Below, in pieces: positions 43,820 to 51,922 of a stretch of DNA of 64,000 bases. Every line of letters begins with the position of its first letter. Within the stretch, counting starts at the first letter, position 1. Source of the DNA: Halovibrio variabilis (GTDB lineage: Bacteria > Pseudomonadota > Gammaproteobacteria > Pseudomonadales > Halomonadaceae); contig NZ_BJXV01000011.1 of NCBI RefSeq assembly GCF_007991175.1, positions 124,001 to 188,000 of the forward strand, in the 5' to 3' direction. Under the pieces are notes generated by a model. The model saw only the letters and a program-made list of their open reading frames with translations, had not been told where the DNA came from and made no database searches. The translations under genes were made by a program, and so were the position numbers.

Positions 43820-43953
43820 CTGTGGGAGGGAGCTTCAGCTCGCGAATGTTTGGGCTACTAGCATGATGAAACTAAGGGGGTGCCTGCGGCACCCTTCGCC
43901 GAAGTGTCGGACCACCGAAGTGTCGGACCACGCTGAAGCGGCCTCCCACAACA
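43820..43953. repeat. REP-type inverted pair (BIME-like) downstream of the HAD gene
   Basis: GTGGGAGGGAGCTTCAGCTC (from 43822) and, on the opposite strand, GTGGGAGGCCGCTTCAGCG (from 43950 downward) share GTGGGAGG-NN-GCTTCAGC. Each has its own internal stem, GAGCT-TC-AGCTC and CGCT-TC-AGCG, so the stem bases differ but pairing is kept. Inverted pairs of this shape are typical of bacterial REP/BIME elements mobilised by RAYT transposases; no RAYT gene is in the window. The inter-REP segment also holds a 16-bp tandem repeat. The 336-bp gap to engB holds no gene. Confidence 0.7.
43899..43930. repeat. 16-bp tandem duplication within the REP pair
   Basis: CCGAAGTGTCGGACCA occurs twice in a row (43899-43914 and 43915-43930). 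It lies between the two REP copies. Confidence 0.9.
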
Positions 43954-44087
43954 GATAGCTGGCTTAGTGGTTGCGATCTGAACCGTGAGATACAAAATAG
44001 CCAACCAATCTTAAATCCACATTAGATGACGGATAGCCTCAATGAAGTGGTTAAACAAGTTGTTAGGCAAGCGACGTTTGAGAAACG

Positions 44088-44735
44088 TTACTCCGGCGAT
44101 TCCGGCGGTGTATACAGCCACTGATTGAGTTTCTGTGACAGCGTATCGACGCCGTCGCGCTTGAGAGAAGAGAACAGCTGAACGGAGACCAGATCTTCCC
44201 ACTCTTTCAAGCTCGAACGTACTTTTTGCAACGCAGCGCTGGCAGGCCCTTTTTTCAGCTTGTCGGCTTTGGTGAGCAGAATATGCACCGGCATTTCGCG
44301 CTGGTCGGCGTAATCGAGCATCATCTGATCAAATTCGGTGAGCGGGTGGCGCACGTCCATTAGCAGTACTAAACCGCGCAGACTAAACCGGTTGCGAAGA
44401 TACTCGGCCAGGTGTTTTTGCCACTCTAGCTTGACCGACTCGGGTACCTTGGCGTAGCCGTAGCCCGGTAGGTCGACCAATCGCCGCGACTCGTCGTTCA
44501 TGATGCTAAAAAAGTTGATAAGCTGGGTACGGCCTGGAGTGCGCGAGGTGCGCGCCAAGGCGTTTTGCTGGGTTAACGCGTTGATAGCGCTTGATTTGCC
44601 TGCATTTGAACGCCCGGCAAAGGCCACCTCGGCACCGGTATCGTCCGGGCATAGCGCCAGGGTCGGGGCGCTGATAAGAAATTGGGCCGTCGGGTAGTTC
44701 AGCCGAGGGACTGGGCTATCATGGAGGGTAGACAT
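44088..44735 (-). CDS. engB: Ribosome biogenesis GTPase EngB (YihA/YsxC)
   Basis: EngB is a cytosolic GTPase needed for 50S ribosome and cell-division functions. The 215-residue protein shows G1 [14 protein letters not shown] (about residues 41-54), G2 with [16 protein letters not shown]3 [10 protein letters not shown] (about 88-97) and G4 TKADKLKKG. It is transcribed away from the cytochrome c4 gene; the two are separated by 366 bp. In many gammaproteobacteria engB is likewise paired with c4 and dsbA. Confidence 0.96.
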   Translation of the reverse strand: MSTLHDSPVPRLNYPTAQFLISAPTLALCPDDTGAEVAFAGRSNAGKSSAINALTQQNALARTSRTPGRTQLINFFSIMNDESRRLVDLPGYGYAKVPESVKLEWQKHLAEYLRNRFSLRGLVLLMDVRHPLTEFDQMMLDYADQREMPVHILLTKADKLKKGPASAALQKVRSSLKEWEDLVSVQLFSSLKRDGVDTLSQKLNQWLYTPPESPE

Positions 44736-45101
44736 GGAATTAATCCTGGAAAACGAACATAAAAGCGGTCTGATCAGCAGCTTAACAGCTTATTATCACC
44801 TAACCCTACGTAGCTTGCGGGCGTGGTAGTGAAGCATGCGAGGGCACTATGAGCAGTACTGCGACGAATTACCCCTAAAGCAGACCAGGACTTGCATTCC
44901 CGCCGCTGGGGTGATTCGTTATAATGCAAGCGGTTCATATCTGCGACCTGGGGCGCTAGTATACCATCATCGCCCTCTAGCCGGCAGCGACCAACGCGAC
45001 ACGTTGTTCGTTTTGGCGGAGCTGACCCTGGTAATTTGTGGAGCCTGGGAAGCGCCCAGAGTGCATACCAGTCAAACATAAAACGGCATAGTGGAATAGC
45101 A
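44736..45101. other. Intergenic region between engB and cytochrome c4
   Basis: About 366 bp without a supportable gene. A TATAAT hexamer at 44920-44925 could be a -10 element for the c4 gene, though no matching -35 is clear. A small hairpin (CTGGG/CCCAG, 45047-45061) lies in the c4 leader. I see no further conserved structure. Confidence 0.5.
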
Positions 45102-45731
45102 ATGAGAAAGTTACTGGCAAGCCTAGCAATTACCATGGGCGCCGTTGGCACCGCCCACGCACAAACGGATTACCAAGCCGATGCTGACGCATCCGCAGGT
45201 CAGGAAATGGCCCAAACCTGCGCCGCCTGTCATGGGCAGCAAGGCATCAGTGCCGTGCCGACATTTCCCAATCTGGCAGGGCAGCAAATGTCCTATTTGG
45301 CCAAGCAGATTATGGATATCCGCGATGGCAATCGCATGGTTGCCCAAATGGCAGGGCAGGTAGACGACTTTTCGGACCAAGACGCCTGGGACGTGGCGGC
45401 GTACTTTGCTCAGCAAGACGCTAACTTAGGGCAAGCCAACGATGAAAACGCGGAACTACTCGCCCGTGGTGAAGAGCTGTACCGCGCTGGCGATATGTCC
45501 AAGGGTATACCTGCGTGTTCCGCGTGCCACACGCCCACAGGGGTCGGTATTGGTAGCGCCGTTTATCCGGCCCTTTCCGGTCAGCATGTTGAGTACACGG
45601 TTTCAACGCTCCAGGACTTTGCGGCTGGCGAGCGTAACAACAGCCCCAACAACATCATGGGCGATATCGCTTCCAAAATGAGCGATAACGATATGCAAGC
45701 CGTGGCTAACTATGTATTAGGCTTGAACTAG
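45102..45731 (+). CDS. Diheme cytochrome c4
   Basis: Cytochrome c4 is a periplasmic diheme electron carrier to terminal oxidases. The 209-residue protein has a signal peptide (MRKLLASLAITMGAVGTAHA) and two c-type haem sites, CAACHG (about residue 40) and CSACHT (about 139), with later Met ligands (for example in ASKMSD). The two-domain arrangement and length match c4. The ATG at 45102 gives the complete signal peptide. dsbA follows 97 bp downstream. Confidence 0.95.
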   Translation: MRKLLASLAITMGAVGTAHAQTDYQADADASAGQEMAQTCAACHGQQGISAVPTFPNLAGQQMSYLAKQIMDIRDGNRMVAQMAGQVDDFSDQDAWDVAAYFAQQDANLGQANDENAELLARGEELYRAGDMSKGIPACSACHTPTGVGIGSAVYPALSGQHVEYTVSTLQDFAAGERNNSPNNIMGDIASKMSDNDMQAVANYVLGLN

Positions 45732-45774
45732 CTCTTAGGGAGCCGATCTGGCGATGTGCGCTCGCTGAGGGAAC

Positions 45775-45794
45775 CCGCTACCGTATCCTAGGTC
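45775..45794 (+). promoter_or_regulatory. Shared upstream motif, copy at dsbA
   Basis: CCGCT-NNN-GTATCCTAGGTC, here with ACC in the middle, lies 34 bp before the dsbA ATG. The same element, with TGG in the middle, occurs 30 bp before thiD at 50927-50946. TATCCT could serve as a -10 element. Function is inferred only from the match. Confidence 0.4.
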
Positions 45795-45828
45795 TTAGTT
45801 TGCGCTTACCCACGGAGAAACTTATACG

Positions 45829-46512
45829 ATGTCTATTAAAGCTATGCTTAAAATGCGCCCGATGTCCAAGACGCGCCCGATGTTCAAAACGTTAATCGTT
45901 GCTCTGGCCGGTTTGGGGCTTTCCGCGGTAGTCAGTGCTCAGGAAGTGGTAGAAGGCCAGGACTACGAACTGCTTGAGTCGCCGGTAGAGACCCAGGTCG
46001 ACGATGGGCAAATTGAAGTCACCGAAGTGTTTTGGTTTGGCTGCCCGCACTGTTACCGGCTGCAAACACCGGTTAACGAGTGGTACGAGACGCTGGAAGA
46101 CGACGTAAGCGTTGTCAAAATGCCTGCCACCATGGGCGGCGATTGGAATACCCACGCGACCGCTTTCTACGCCGCCCAATCGTTGGGTATTGAAGACGAG
46201 CTGCACGCTGATTTCTTCAATGCGATTCATCAGGAAGACCGTTCGCTGACAGAAACCGATGATATTGCTGACTTTTTTGCTGACTATGGCGTAAACGAAG
46301 AAGAAGCCAGGCAAGCGCTCACCGCTTTTAGCGTGCGCAGCGAAGTCAATAACGCTAACAGCCGCATGCGTGAGATGAAGTTGATGGGAGTGCCTGCGCT
46401 GGTGATTGATGGTCGCTACCTGGTTACGCCGAGCTCCGCCGGCAGCCTGGATAATATGCCCCAGGTCGCTGATGCGCTGGTTGAACAGGTGCGTGCTGAG
46501 CGCGAAGAATAA
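45829..46512 (+). CDS. dsbA: Thiol:disulfide interchange protein DsbA
   Basis: DsbA introduces disulfides into secreted proteins in the periplasm. The 227-residue protein has a long basic signal region with a duplicated MRPMSKTRPMFK segment, then LIVALAGLGLSAVVSAQE. The thioredoxin-fold active site is FWFGCPHCYRL, a CPHC motif typical of DsbA, and the cis-Pro lies in MGVPALVIDGRY. GGAGAAACTTATACG precedes the ATG. It follows cytochrome c4, a frequent neighbour. Confidence 0.95.
   Translation: MSIKAMLKMRPMSKTRPMFKTLIVALAGLGLSAVVSAQEVVEGQDYELLESPVETQVDDGQIEVTEVFWFGCPHCYRLQTPVNEWYETLEDDVSVVKMPATMGGDWNTHATAFYAAQSLGIEDELHADFFNAIHQEDRSLTETDDIADFFADYGVNEEEARQALTAFSVRSEVNNANSRMREMKLMGVPALVIDGRYLVTPSSAGSLDNMPQVADALVEQVRAEREE
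45850..45885. repeat. 18-bp tandem duplication in the dsbA signal sequence
   Basis: AAAATGCGCCCGATGTCC (45850-45867) and AAGACGCGCCCGATGTTC (45868-45885) are 18-bp units in the dsbA frame, differing at three positions, and encode KMRPMS and KTRPMF. Confidence 0.85.
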
Positions 46513-46514
46513 TC

Positions 46515-47351
46515 GTGTTGCGTGAGGTAAGGGGTGGCGATGAGGCCGCGATGGGTAATGCTCACTCATCGCTGCAAGCGGATGGCCATCTGCGCCTGCT
46601 GACGTTTAACCTGCAGGTGGGCATCCAGACGTCTGCGTATCATCACTATTTCACCCGTAGTTGGCAGCACCTGCTGCCCCATCCTCGTCGCCAGCAGCGC
46701 CTGGATATCATGGGCGACGTGCTGAGCAAGTTCGATATAGTCGGGCTGCAAGAGGTTGATGGCGGCAGCTTTCGTTCCAGTCGCGTCAATCAAGTCGAAT
46801 ATCTCGCTACCAAGGCGGGATTTCCTCATCATTTTCAGCAGCTAAACCGTAACCTGGGGCGCATCGCGCAGCACAGTAACGGGCTGCTGTCGCGCTTGGT
46901 GCCCAGTCAAATCGAAGAGCACCGTTTGCCCGGCGCAATGCCGGGTCGCGGGGCGATTCACGCCCGCTTTGGCGAGGGCCCCGATGCGCTGCATATCTTT
47001 GTGGCCCACTTAGCGCTCAGCCACCGAGGGCGTGTGCGCCAGCTCAACTATTTAAGCGAGATTATCCAGCCACTGCGTCACGTAGTGGTCATGGGGGATC
47101 TCAACTGTACCCCCGATCAGCTGCACGCCCACGAGCGTTTTAGCGCCTCGCTGCCGCTGCACCCGGTTAAGCCACTGCTGAGCTACCCCTCCTGGCAACC
47201 GCGCCGCGCGCTGGACCATATTCTGTTGTCGCAGTCGCTAGAGGTCGCTGAAGTGCGCGTGTTGGACCATCTGTTCTCTGATCACCTGCCGATCGCCGTG
47301 GATCTGCCGCTGCCCGAGGCCTGCTTAACGGCGATTCGCCCAAGCGGTTAG
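46515..47351 (+). CDS. Endonuclease/exonuclease/phosphatase family protein
   Basis: A metal-dependent EEP-fold hydrolase of 278 residues. LLTFNLQVG near residue 28, the Glu of VGLQEVDGG, the Asp/Asn pair of VVMGDLNCTP and the SDHLPIAVDL terminus are the family's metal and catalytic positions. Substrate (DNA, phospholipid or other) cannot be told. It starts two bases after dsbA with GTG at 46515; an ATG at 46551 with AGG upstream is the alternative. It probably forms an operon with dsbA. Confidence 0.85.
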   Translation: MLREVRGGDEAAMGNAHSSLQADGHLRLLTFNLQVGIQTSAYHHYFTRSWQHLLPHPRRQQRLDIMGDVLSKFDIVGLQEVDGGSFRSSRVNQVEYLATKAGFPHHFQQLNRNLGRIAQHSNGLLSRLVPSQIEEHRLPGAMPGRGAIHARFGEGPDALHIFVAHLALSHRGRVRQLNYLSEIIQPLRHVVVMGDLNCTPDQLHAHERFSASLPLHPVKPLLSYPSWQPRRALDHILLSQSLEVAEVRVLDHLFSDHLPIAVDLPLPEACLTAIRPSG

Positions 47352-47406
47352 CCACAGTACTTAAACACCACAGTACTTAAACACCACAGTACTGAGCCAC
47401 AGCACT
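47352..47406. repeat. 16-bp tandem repeat after the EEP gene
   Basis: CCACAGTACTTAAACA occurs twice (47352-47367 and 47368-47383), followed by two partial copies (47384-47396, 47397-47406). It begins immediately after the EEP-protein stop codon. Confidence 0.88.
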
Positions 47407-47535
47407 TCGAGTAATTAGCCTAAGTGTTTAGTCCTACAAGCGTATCTTGTCGCCTGTGGGCGCTGCATTGTCTGGTTATATGCGCTATTGTCTGGGGCGC
47501 TGACTCCCCTTGGTCGTATTACGCGAGACACTGCT

Positions 47536-48096
47536 ATGTCGGACACAACACAACTACCTGCGTTTATTGCTGCGCTGGACCGCGCTTCAGAGTGGTTCGG
47601 GCGTACACTTGCCTGGCTGATCATCATTATGATGTTGATTCAGTTCGCGATTGTACTGCTTCGCTATGTCTTCAGCGTAAACAGCATTTTTATGCAAGAA
47701 CTAGTGATGTATATGCACGCCAGCGTGTTTATGCTCGCTGCTGCCTATACCTTTCGCCACGATGGCCATGTGCGGGTAGACATCTTCTATCGGGGGATGA
47801 CCCCACGCCGCCAGGCGTTAGTCAATGTGGTGGGCATTATTACGCTATTGATGCCTGTCATGGTGTTCATCATTGCTTCCAGCCTGGGCTACGTTACCAA
47901 CTCATGGCGCATTCTGGAAAGCTCCCCGGACTATGGCGGCATCCCGGCTGTTTTCGCATTGAAAACCTTAATTCCGCTGTTTGCGCTGCTGATGATCGTG
48001 CAAGGCGTGATTGAGTTGGTACGCAATGGCTACGTGGTGGCGGGGCGGATAGCGCCCTCTGCCACGGGTGGCAGCCATCTTGAGGAGCGCATTTAA
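47536..48096 (+). CDS. TRAP transporter small permease DctQ
   Basis: The small four-helix membrane subunit of a tripartite ATP-independent periplasmic transporter. The 186-residue protein has helices at about residues 25-48, 60-78, 90-112 and 145-165, with AYTFRHDGHVRVDIFY as the DctQ signature (about residues 75-90). The ATG at 47536 is the start with the cleanest family alignment; an in-frame ATG at 47488 adds 16 residues. Its last base is the first base of dctM. Confidence 0.93.
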   Translation: MSDTTQLPAFIAALDRASEWFGRTLAWLIIIMMLIQFAIVLLRYVFSVNSIFMQELVMYMHASVFMLAAAYTFRHDGHVRVDIFYRGMTPRRQALVNVVGIITLLMPVMVFIIASSLGYVTNSWRILESSPDYGGIPAVFALKTLIPLFALLMIVQGVIELVRNGYVVAGRIAPSATGGSHLEERI

Positions 48097-49505
48097 TGCT
48101 GGAATTTATGCCGGTAATTTTATTTGCCGTGATCTGTATGGTGTTGATGTTCGGCTTTCCGGTGGCGCTTTCGCTGGCGGGCACGGCGTTATTATTTGCC
48201 GGTATGGGGCTGGGCCTGGAAGCGATGGGTATCGACGCCAATTTCGATAGTGGCTATCTTGCCGCCTTGCCCAACCGGCTCTACGGGATTATGACCAACC
48301 AGACGCTGTTGGCGGTGCCGCTATTTGTGTTAATGGGCGTGTTGCTGGAAAAATCCAAAGTGGCTGAGACGCTGCTGGATGCCATGGCCCTGTTGTTTGG
48401 TTCATTGCGCGGCGGCCTGGGCATTTCGGTGACCCTGGTGGGCATGCTGATGGCGGCCTCTACCGGTATTGTCGGGGCCACGGTGGTCACCATGGGCTTG
48501 ATGTCGCTGCCCACCATGCTCAAGCGTGGCTACAGTACTTCTCTGGCTACCGGTACGATTTGCGCCACCGGCACGCTGGGCCAGATTATCCCCCCCTCCA
48601 TCGCGTTGGTCCTGCTGGGTGATGTGCTGTCATCGGCGTATCAACAGGCGCAGCTGGACATGGGCATTTTCAGCCCTAAAACTGTCTCCGTGGGCGACCT
48701 GTTTATGGGCGCGCTGGTGCCGGGGTTACTGCTGGTCGTGATGTACATGATTTACGTAGCCATTGTCGCGTGGTTGCGCCCGCAGATGGCCCCCGCCGCT
48801 GACCGCGAAGAGCTAATGGCCGAGCTTGGCCACACCTCTGGGCTGGGCATGCTGCTACTTAAAGGCCTAGTGCCGCCGGTGGTGTTGATTGTGGCCGTGC
48901 TGGGGTCGATCCTAAGCGGCTTTGCCACGCCGACCGAAGCCTCGTCGGTCGGGGCGTTTGGCGCGTTGGTGTTAGCGCTGGCTTACCGTCAGCTCGACAT
49001 GAAGACCCTAAAAGAGGTGCTGCGCTCGACCGCTAACGTCACCACCATGGTGTTTATGATCCTGATCGGTGCGGCGTTGTTTTCGCTGGTCTTTCGCGCC
49101 TACGGCGGCGAACACATGGTGACCGAACTATTCGAGGGAATGCCCGGCGGCGTGGTGGGCGCGACGCTGATCGTCATGCTGGTGATATTTCTGCTCGGCT
49201 TTATTCTCGACTTTATCGAGATTACCTTTGTGGTCGTGCCTATCGTCGGGCCGATTCTGCTCGCCATGGGGCTTGACCCCATCTGGCTGGGCATCATGAT
49301 CGCGATCAACCTGCAGACATCCTTCTTAACCCCGCCGTTTGGCTTCGCGCTGTTTTATCTGCGCGGCGTGGCGCCTCCCTCGGTGCCTACGTCGGCCATC
49401 TATCGCGGTGTTATCCCGTTTATCCTAATGCAGCTGGGTATGTTGCTGATGCTGACGTTTTTCCCACAGTTGGCAACGTGGCTGCCCGCACAGTTTGGCT
49501 CATAA
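48096..49505 (+). CDS. TRAP transporter large permease DctM
   Basis: The large sodium-coupled membrane subunit of the TRAP importer, 469 residues with about 12 membrane helices. It has the family hallmarks ATGTICATGTLGQIIPPSIALV (about residues 148-169), GFATPTEASSVGAFGALVLA and the conserved FLLGFILDFIEITFVVVPIVGPI. Its ATG overlaps the dctQ stop by one base, so the permease pair is translationally coupled. The binding-protein gene follows after 166 bp and two hairpins. Confidence 0.95.
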   Translation: MLEFMPVILFAVICMVLMFGFPVALSLAGTALLFAGMGLGLEAMGIDANFDSGYLAALPNRLYGIMTNQTLLAVPLFVLMGVLLEKSKVAETLLDAMALLFGSLRGGLGISVTLVGMLMAASTGIVGATVVTMGLMSLPTMLKRGYSTSLATGTICATGTLGQIIPPSIALVLLGDVLSSAYQQAQLDMGIFSPKTVSVGDLFMGALVPGLLLVVMYMIYVAIVAWLRPQMAPAADREELMAELGHTSGLGMLLLKGLVPPVVLIVAVLGSILSGFATPTEASSVGAFGALVLALAYRQLDMKTLKEVLRSTANVTTMVFMILIGAALFSLVFRAYGGEHMVTELFEGMPGGVVGATLIVMLVIFLLGFILDFIEITFVVVPIVGPILLAMGLDPIWLGIMIAINLQTSFLTPPFGFALFYLRGVAPPSVPTSAIYRGVIPFILMQLGMLLMLTFFPQLATWLPAQFGS

Positions 49506-49574
49506 AGGGTAAGTTGAAAAACATTGCTGCTATCAACGTTAAGAAGTGACAACCTAATCAAAAAGCAGTAAACA

Positions 49575-49621
49575 GCCATTAATGGCCTGTCGTAAACCGC
49601 CTAGTGTTCTATGCTAGGCGG
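49575..49621 (+). terminator. Two hairpins between dctM and the TRAP binding-protein gene
   Basis: GCCATTAATGGC (49575-49586) is a palindrome, and CCGCCTAG/CTAGGCGG (49597-49604 and 49614-49621) is an 8-bp stem with a 9-base loop. There is no clear T-run, so they may attenuate transcription or stabilise mRNA rather than stop it fully. Confidence 0.5.
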
Positions 49622-49671
49622 CGTATTCCCTACTCATAATAGTAATAATAGAAAGTAAGAGGTTTAACCAC

Positions 49672-50784
49672 ATGAAAGCCAAAACACTCCCCGTCGCCAT
49701 CGCCATGACGACGGCACTTTCCGCCAGTCTGCTGGTGGTATCTGGTTTTGATAACCAGGCGCAAGCTCAAGAAAACGAGTTCCGTTGGAAAATGGTCACC
49801 TCCTGGCCGAAGAATTTCCCCGGCGTGGGTCAAGGGCCCGAGCGCCTTTCTCAGCTGGTCGACGACATGTCGGATGGTCGTCTAACCATCGAAGTCTTCG
49901 GCGCGGGCCAACTGGTGCCAGGGTTTGAAGTCTTTGACGCCGTTTCCGACGGTACCGCCGAGCTGGGCCACTCCGCCTCCTACTACTGGAAGGGTAAAGC
50001 CCCCGCTGCGCAGTTCTTTGCCGCCGTGCCGTTTGGCATGAATGCCCAGGAAATGAACGCCTGGCTAAGCTTCGGTGGCGGTATGGAGCTGTGGAACGAG
50101 CTGTACGATGATTTTGGTGTTGACGTGTTGGTGGCTGGTGCCTCGGGCGTACAGATGGGCGGCTGGTACAACAAAGAAATCAACTCCGTTGATGACCTGA
50201 ACGGCCTGAAAATGCGTATGCCCGGCCTGGGTGGCGAAGTCATGAGCCGCATGGGCGTGGCCATTGTGAACATGCCGGGCGGTGAGATTTTTACCTCGCT
50301 ACAGTCCGGCGCGATTGACGCCACCGAGTGGATCGGCCCTTACAACGACCTTGCCTTTGGTCTCCATCAGGCGGCAGATTACTACTACTACCCAGGCTGG
50401 CATGAACCCACGGTGATGTTCGAGGCGATCGTCAACGAAGAGGCTTTTGCGGAGCTGCCAGCGGATCTGCAGGCGATCCTGCGTACCGCCATTAGCGACG
50501 TTAACCAAAGCGTGCTGGATGAGTACACCGCGCGTAACAACGATGCACTGGAAACCCTGGTCAACGAGCACGATGTCGAGCTGCGCCGCATTCCCGACGA
50601 CGTACTCGCCCAAGCGCGCGAATACTCGTCTGAGGTGGTGGGCGAACTGGCTGAAACAAGTGAATTGGCCACCCGTATTTATGACTCTTATCAGGCCTTC
50701 CAGGACAAGGTCGAGGATTATCACGCCATCTCCGAACAGGCCTACTACAACGCGCGTAACCCTGAGGGCGATACTACTCAGTAG
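49672..50784 (+). CDS. TRAP transporter substrate-binding protein, TakP/lactate-type
   Basis: The periplasmic binding protein of the dctQM TRAP system, 370 residues, with a Sec signal peptide cleaved after AQAQ. The mature protein (WKMVTSWPKNFPGVG, TAELGHSASYYWKGK, MPGGEIFTSLQSGAIDA) belongs to the TakP group that binds 2-oxo acids or lactate as calcium or sodium complexes. It is paralogous to the Tat-exported orphan at 20968-22062. It sits after rather than before its permease genes and ends with a strong terminator. Confidence 0.94.
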   Translation: MKAKTLPVAIAMTTALSASLLVVSGFDNQAQAQENEFRWKMVTSWPKNFPGVGQGPERLSQLVDDMSDGRLTIEVFGAGQLVPGFEVFDAVSDGTAELGHSASYYWKGKAPAAQFFAAVPFGMNAQEMNAWLSFGGGMELWNELYDDFGVDVLVAGASGVQMGGWYNKEINSVDDLNGLKMRMPGLGGEVMSRMGVAIVNMPGGEIFTSLQSGAIDATEWIGPYNDLAFGLHQAADYYYYPGWHEPTVMFEAIVNEEAFAELPADLQAILRTAISDVNQSVLDEYTARNNDALETLVNEHDVELRRIPDDVLAQAREYSSEVVGELAETSELATRIYDSYQAFQDKVEDYHAISEQAYYNARNPEGDTTQ

Positions 50785-50810
50785 TTGGGTTTTTCAGCAC
50801 GCGAGCACGC

Positions 50811-50834
50811 AAAAGCCGCCTTCGGGCGGCTTTT
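50811..50834 (+). terminator. Rho-independent terminator of the TRAP operon
   Basis: A perfect 10-bp stem AAAAGCCGCC/GGCGGCTTTT with the stable tetraloop TTCG, 26 bp after the binding-protein stop. Confidence 0.93.
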
Positions 50835-50839
50835 GTGGG

Positions 50840-50907
50840 TTAGATAGACTATGTTTTTAGATAGCCTAGGTTGTTAGATGGTCTATGTTGTTAGAGAGTT
50901 TATGGTT
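50840..50907. repeat. Four 17-bp tandem repeats between TRAP operon and thiD
   Basis: Degenerate 17-bp units, TTAGATAGACTATGTTT and relatives, occupy 50840-50856, 50857-50873, 50874-50890 and 50891-50907 without gaps. They lie just after the terminator and about 70 bp before thiD. There is no inverted symmetry. Confidence 0.85.
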
Positions 50908-50926
50908 TAAGGCAGCACAATGGATG

Positions 50927-50946
50927 CCGCTTGGGTATCCTAGGTC
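50927..50946 (+). promoter_or_regulatory. Shared upstream motif, copy at thiD
   Basis: CCGCT-NNN-GTATCCTAGGTC with TGG in the middle, 30 bp before the thiD ATG; second copy of the element at 45775-45794 (17 of 20 positions identical). Confidence 0.4.
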
Positions 50947-50976
50947 GATACTTACTAATTTGCTGACAGGACCCTC

Positions 50977-51819
50977 ATGGCTACCGATTCCCGCCTGGCT
51001 AATGTACTGACGATTGCTGGCTCCGATCCTTCTGGCGGCGCTGGCTTGCAGGGCGATTTGAAAACGTTCTCAGCGCTGGGCGTTTACGGCACCAATGTCA
51101 TCACCGCGGTGATCGCCCAGAATACCTGCGGGGTGGCCTCGGTGTATCCCGTCTCGCCCCAGGCGATTCGCGAGCAGCTGGAGCACCTGCTCGACGATGT
51201 GGCGATAGACGCGGTTAAAATCGGCATGGTCGCCAGCCGCGAAGTGGCCGAGGTGATTGCTGAGGTGCTGAGCCAGCGCCGTCCACGCTGGATCGTACTC
51301 GACCCGGTGATGGTGGCCAAAAGCGGCGATATTCTGGTCGATAATGATGGCATCCACGCCGTGCGCGATATCCTGGTGCCGCTTGCTGATGTGATAACGC
51401 CTAACCTGCCGGAAGCTGCGGTGCTGCTGGATACGCCAACGCCCACCACGCCGGACGCGATGGAAGCAATGCTGCCCGCCCTGACACAGCTAGGTGCCCC
51501 CTATGTGGTGCTGAAAGGCGGCCATTTACGCGGGGCAACCTGCCCAGACCTGTTAGCCACGCCCAGCCGCCATGAATGGCTGCCCGCCTCACGCATTGAT
51601 ACCGATAACCTGCACGGTACCGGCTGTGCGCTCTCCTCGGCGATTGCCGCCTGCTTGGCGAAGTTGCCCGCCGAGGCCGCCGCCGAGGCCCCCGCTGATG
51701 CGCCGGTGGCGGCGATTAGCGAGGCCAAGCAGTGGCTGCATGCTGCCCTGGAGGCGAGTGTGCGTTTAAATGTCGGCAAAGGGCGCGGCCCGGTGCATCA
51801 CTTTTACGCCTGGTGGTAA
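50977..51819 (+). CDS. thiD: Hydroxymethylpyrimidine/phosphomethylpyrimidine kinase ThiD
   Basis: ThiD phosphorylates HMP and HMP-phosphate for thiamine synthesis. The 280-residue ribokinase-like protein has VLTIAGSDPSGGAGLQGDLKTF at the start, VVLKGGHL and the C-terminal anion-hole motif NLHGTGCALSSAIAA. Compared with typical ThiD (about 266 residues) it has an Ala/Glu-rich insertion (AEAAAEAPADAPVAA, around 228-242). I do not see a TPP riboswitch in the leader. The gene stands alone. Confidence 0.95.
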   Translation: MATDSRLANVLTIAGSDPSGGAGLQGDLKTFSALGVYGTNVITAVIAQNTCGVASVYPVSPQAIREQLEHLLDDVAIDAVKIGMVASREVAEVIAEVLSQRRPRWIVLDPVMVAKSGDILVDNDGIHAVRDILVPLADVITPNLPEAAVLLDTPTPTTPDAMEAMLPALTQLGAPYVVLKGGHLRGATCPDLLATPSRHEWLPASRIDTDNLHGTGCALSSAIAACLAKLPAEAAAEAPADAPVAAISEAKQWLHAALEASVRLNVGKGRGPVHHFYAWW

Positions 51820-51922
51820 CGGTATCGGCTTGCCAGAAAAGGCGTTGCGCACCATGCTGAAGATTCGACTGTTCGCTTAACGGCTTGTCGGGCTGAGTTG
51901 CTCGGCCAAGGAGCGTTTCGCC

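Noticed and set aside
44836-45081. 81-codon frame before cytochrome c4
   Set aside because: No ribosome-binding site, no similarity that I recognise, and it covers the likely promoter region of the c4 gene.
50908-50976. TPP riboswitch before thiD
   Set aside because: The leader between the 17-bp repeats and thiD is only about 70 bases and lacks the CUGAGA and related conserved TPP-box sequences.
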